This document shows positions 18,988 through 21,151 of a DNA stretch of 21,151 bases, in pieces. This DNA is from an uncultured Arsenicibacter sp. GTDB taxonomy: Bacteria; Bacteroidota; Bacteroidia; Cytophagales; Spirosomataceae. Position 1 is the first letter of the stretch. Every line of letters begins with the position of its first letter. Under the pieces are notes generated by a model that searched no databases, had not been told where the DNA came from, and worked only from the letters and a program-made list of their open reading frames with translations. The translations under genes and the position numbers were made by a program. Location: the NCBI RefSeq assembly GCF_945952095.1, contig NZ_CAMFHL010000112.1, positions 1 through 21,151 on the forward strand, read 5' to 3'.

Positions 18988-21151
18988 AATGTCAGGTTTA
19001 CTTTGAAGCCGACCGGAATGACCCACGGCATTACGTTGTAGCGCTCGATGCCCTGCTTAAACTGGATACCCGAACCTTGCAGACCAGCTTCCTGCTGGAA
19101 CGCCATTTCGGGGTCGATGTTGATTTTTGCAGCGGTCCAGAGAATGATGTTCCGGCTGTAGACCGACAGCGACGCATTCTGCAAACCAACTTTCCGGATC
19201 AGGTTTTGCGGCAGATCGTACGAAAAGGAAATCTCACGCAGCTTCAGGTACGACGCGTCATACAGGAAGGCCTTCGTAAATCCCCAGGCGGTACTGCCCG
19301 CAAACGGCAGGTATAATGTACCGGTGCCACCCAGGTTTTCCTTGTAGCCGGTCGGATTGCCGTTGGTATCGTAACCGGTTGCCAACACCCCGGGAATAAA
19401 CGTACCGCCATAGGGCAGGGTATACGGGCCATACTTGAACGGGAAGCTACCGTATTCCGGTGTCGGGCCACCCACCAGCGGGAAATAGTTACCGTGCTGC
19501 CGGATCAGTTCATCCTGATTAGCCACCAGGTAATTCCGCAGCGCATCGCCGGTCAGACCGTTCGGGTTGATGAGTTTGTCGAGGAATAGCTGTGACTGGC
19601 CGTTTTCTTCGCCGTAGCGGTAGGTCTGTGACACAAAATCACCGCCGTTGCGCCAGTCAAACGTCATGTTCACGCTGAACCGCTTGTACGAAACCGAGGC
19701 CTGTAACCCCATGATAAACTTCGCGTTGAAGTTCCCGATTTTGTTTTTGGTATTGATCGCATCCACCGACTGCCATTTACCGGTCTGGTCCAGAATCGGA
19801 TACCCGTAATACGGTGACGCTTTGTCCTTTACCGTTACCAGCTGGGCATCGTAAATATCGCCGATATCCTCACCCACATACGTCCATGCACCACCCTTGG
19901 CATCGGTCCATAGGGTGTAATATGGCAGGTCGTCCGACAGTTTCAGAATGCGGGTACGGTTGCGGGTCAGGTTGGCGTTGAGATCGACGCGCCAGCCCGA
20001 AGCCGACTGAATCGGGGTACCGCCCAGGGTCAGTTCAAAACCGCGGCTCGCCAGCAGACCGGCATTGATGTTCTTGGTCGTATAGCCCGACGACGGCGGC
20101 AGTTTGGTGCTCAGAATCTGGTTTTCCTTCTCAACGCGGTAATACGTACCGGTAAACCGCAGGCGGTCGCGGAAAAGATTCAGGTCAAGACCCGCTTCAT
20201 ACGAAGTAGCGATTTCGGGTTTCAAATTCGAAATCAGCAGGTTACCCGGCACCGAGAGCCGTGGTACCCCCGCCCACGTACCGGCGTTGGTCAGTGTGCT
20301 CAGGAGCATATACGGATTGGCATCGTTACCCACCTGCGCTACCCCACCCCGCAGTTTCAGCAGACTAACCTGCGTCGAGGTCGGGAACAGCATTTCGTTG
20401 ACCAGCATACTCAGTGAGGCCGACGGGTAGAAGTACGACCGGTTAGCGGCCGGCAGCGTACTCGACCAGTCGTTACGGGCGGTCAGGTCGAGGTAGATCA
20501 TGTCCTTAAACCCGATGTTGGCCAGGCCATAGACACTGTAAATAGCCCGCTGGAATTTCGTGCTGGAATAGTCGAGGTTTTCCGGCAGAATGTTCTGAAT
20601 CGTGAACACACCCGGCACAATCAGGCCGGTTCCGCCTTTGGTAGCCGTCGATACATTACCGCCATTCTGGTACCGGGCATTGCCTCCCGCCGACACCGAG
20701 AACTGAAACTGTTTGAAGCCCTTTTTATACGTAGCCAGAAAGTCAGCGTTGCTTTCGAAGTTATCGAGGTTGATAATCCCGTAAGCGCCGCGTGGATCAC
20801 CGGTATAGCTGTTGGCAATCTTCATTTCCCGCTGCTCCTTATAGGTATCGAGCGCATAGCGGGCCATGAAGCTGAACTCCGGCGAAATCTGCCAGTCGGC
20901 TTTGAGGTTTCCGAAAATACGATCACGCACAAAGCTGTTATTTACTTCATACGCCAGAAAATACGGGTTGTTGTAAATGCCTTTTGCCTGTGAGCGCTGC
21001 TGGATACCCTCCTGCCCCGGCAGCCAGTAATTCTGCATGTTCTGGATGTCGATGTGCGGCGAAACGGCATAGGCCCACTGCAACGGGTTAGTTCCCCGGT
21101 TGCTGGCCGGCCGGTTGTTCGAATTATTACGGCTCACGTCCAGATTCGTAC
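18984..21151 (-). CDS. SusC/RagA-family TonB-dependent outer-membrane transporter, N-terminus cut off by window edge
   Basis: 721 residues are visible and the frame continues past the right edge, so the signal peptide, carboxypeptidase-D-like domain, TonB-contact segment and plug are outside the window. What is seen is the beta-barrel: LKADWQISPEFSFMARYALD, a typical block YGLANIGFKDMIYLDLTARNDWSSTLP, SYFYPSASLSMLVNEM, LKLRGGVAQVGND, LKPEIATSYEAGLDLNLFRDRL, GFELTLGGTPI, and the family's terminal strand PWVIPVGFKVNLTF ending in Phe. It imports the substrate captured by SusD, driven by TonB. The SusD gene follows after 82 nt. A GTG at 21137 is an internal codon, not a start. Confidence 0.95.
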   Translation of the reverse strand, partial: TNLDVSRNNSNNRPASNRGTNPLQWAYAVSPHIDIQNMQNYWLPGQEGIQQRSQAKGIYNNPYFLAYEVNNSFVRDRIFGNLKADWQISPEFSFMARYALDTYKEQREMKIANSYTGDPRGAYGIINLDNFESNADFLATYKKGFKQFQFSVSAGGNARYQNGGNVSTATKGGTGLIVPGVFTIQNILPENLDYSSTKFQRAIYSVYGLANIGFKDMIYLDLTARNDWSSTLPAANRSYFYPSASLSMLVNEMLFPTSTQVSLLKLRGGVAQVGNDANPYMLLSTLTNAGTWAGVPRLSVPGNLLISNLKPEIATSYEAGLDLNLFRDRLRFTGTYYRVEKENQILSTKLPPSSGYTTKNINAGLLASRGFELTLGGTPIQSASGWRVDLNANLTRNRTRILKLSDDLPYYTLWTDAKGGAWTYVGEDIGDIYDAQLVTVKDKASPYYGYPILDQTGKWQSVDAINTKNKIGNFNAKFIMGLQASVSYKRFSVNMTFDWRNGGDFVSQTYRYGEENGQSQLFLDKLINPNGLTGDALRNYLVANQDELIRQHGNYFPLVGGPTPEYGSFPFKYGPYTLPYGGTFIPGVLATGYDTNGNPTGYKENLGGTGTLYLPFAGSTAWGFTKAFLYDASYLKLREISFSYDLPQNLIRKVGLQNASLSVYSRNIILWTAAKINIDPEMAFQQEAGLQGSGIQFKQGIERYNVMPWVIPVGFKVNLTF

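Noticed and set aside
21135..21137. GTG start for the SusC-like gene
   Set aside because: The frame stays open to the edge, and the visible protein begins within the barrel, far from a SusC N-terminus.

Overview
The window looks like chromosomal DNA from a Bacteroidota member, most likely of the order Cytophagales (Spirosoma-type). The basis is a SusC/SusD pair, an AraC-type XylR regulator, secreted ThuA and soluble PQQ-type sugar dehydrogenase proteins, weak Shine-Dalgarno signals with A-rich leaders, and two candidate promoters resembling the Bacteroidetes TTG...TAnnTTTG pattern. The genus is a guess. No rRNA, tRNA, insertion sequence or CRISPR array was seen.

Left part (1-5409): the 3' end of an MFS transporter (+) is followed by a XylR-like regulator (+), then a convergent ThuA-domain secreted protein (-). 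A secreted glucose/sorbosone dehydrogenase-like protein (+) is divergent from ThuA. A small DUF1772-like membrane protein (-) and a CPBP/CAAX-type intramembrane protease (+) form a second divergent pair. Middle part (5526-11660): a two-gene minus-strand unit encodes a DegT/StrS-type PLP aminotransferase and a large secreted glycoside-hydrolase-like protein. Divergent from it is a 12-helix membrane protein of unknown family (+). Next come a stand-alone receiver protein (-), an AT-rich gap, and a small Cys-rich membrane protein (+).

Right part (11647-21151, all minus strand): SusC (cut by the right edge), SusD, a ceramidase-superfamily hydrolase, a PhoPQ-activated-pathogenicity-related alpha/beta hydrolase, a purple-acid-phosphatase-like metallophosphoesterase and a glycerophosphodiester phosphodiesterase. 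Together they look like an outer-membrane import pair with four exported hydrolases. I infer a nutrient-acquisition locus aimed at an ester- or phosphodiester-bearing substrate rather than a plain polysaccharide. The substrate is not shown by the sequence.

The most unusual feature is in the non-coding DNA. Most gaps between genes carry a short tandem or inverted repeat with its own sequence word: CTCTTT octamers (140-296), a 20-nt unit (1476-1680), CTATGTG octamers (3988-4008 and 5445-5515), ATTATCCATT-like words (14271-14420 and 18915-18987), twin GACCCC palindromes (17037-17110) and a cluster of GGATT/AATCC hairpins (17115-17258). Two of these arrays run into coding sequence and supply gene ends.
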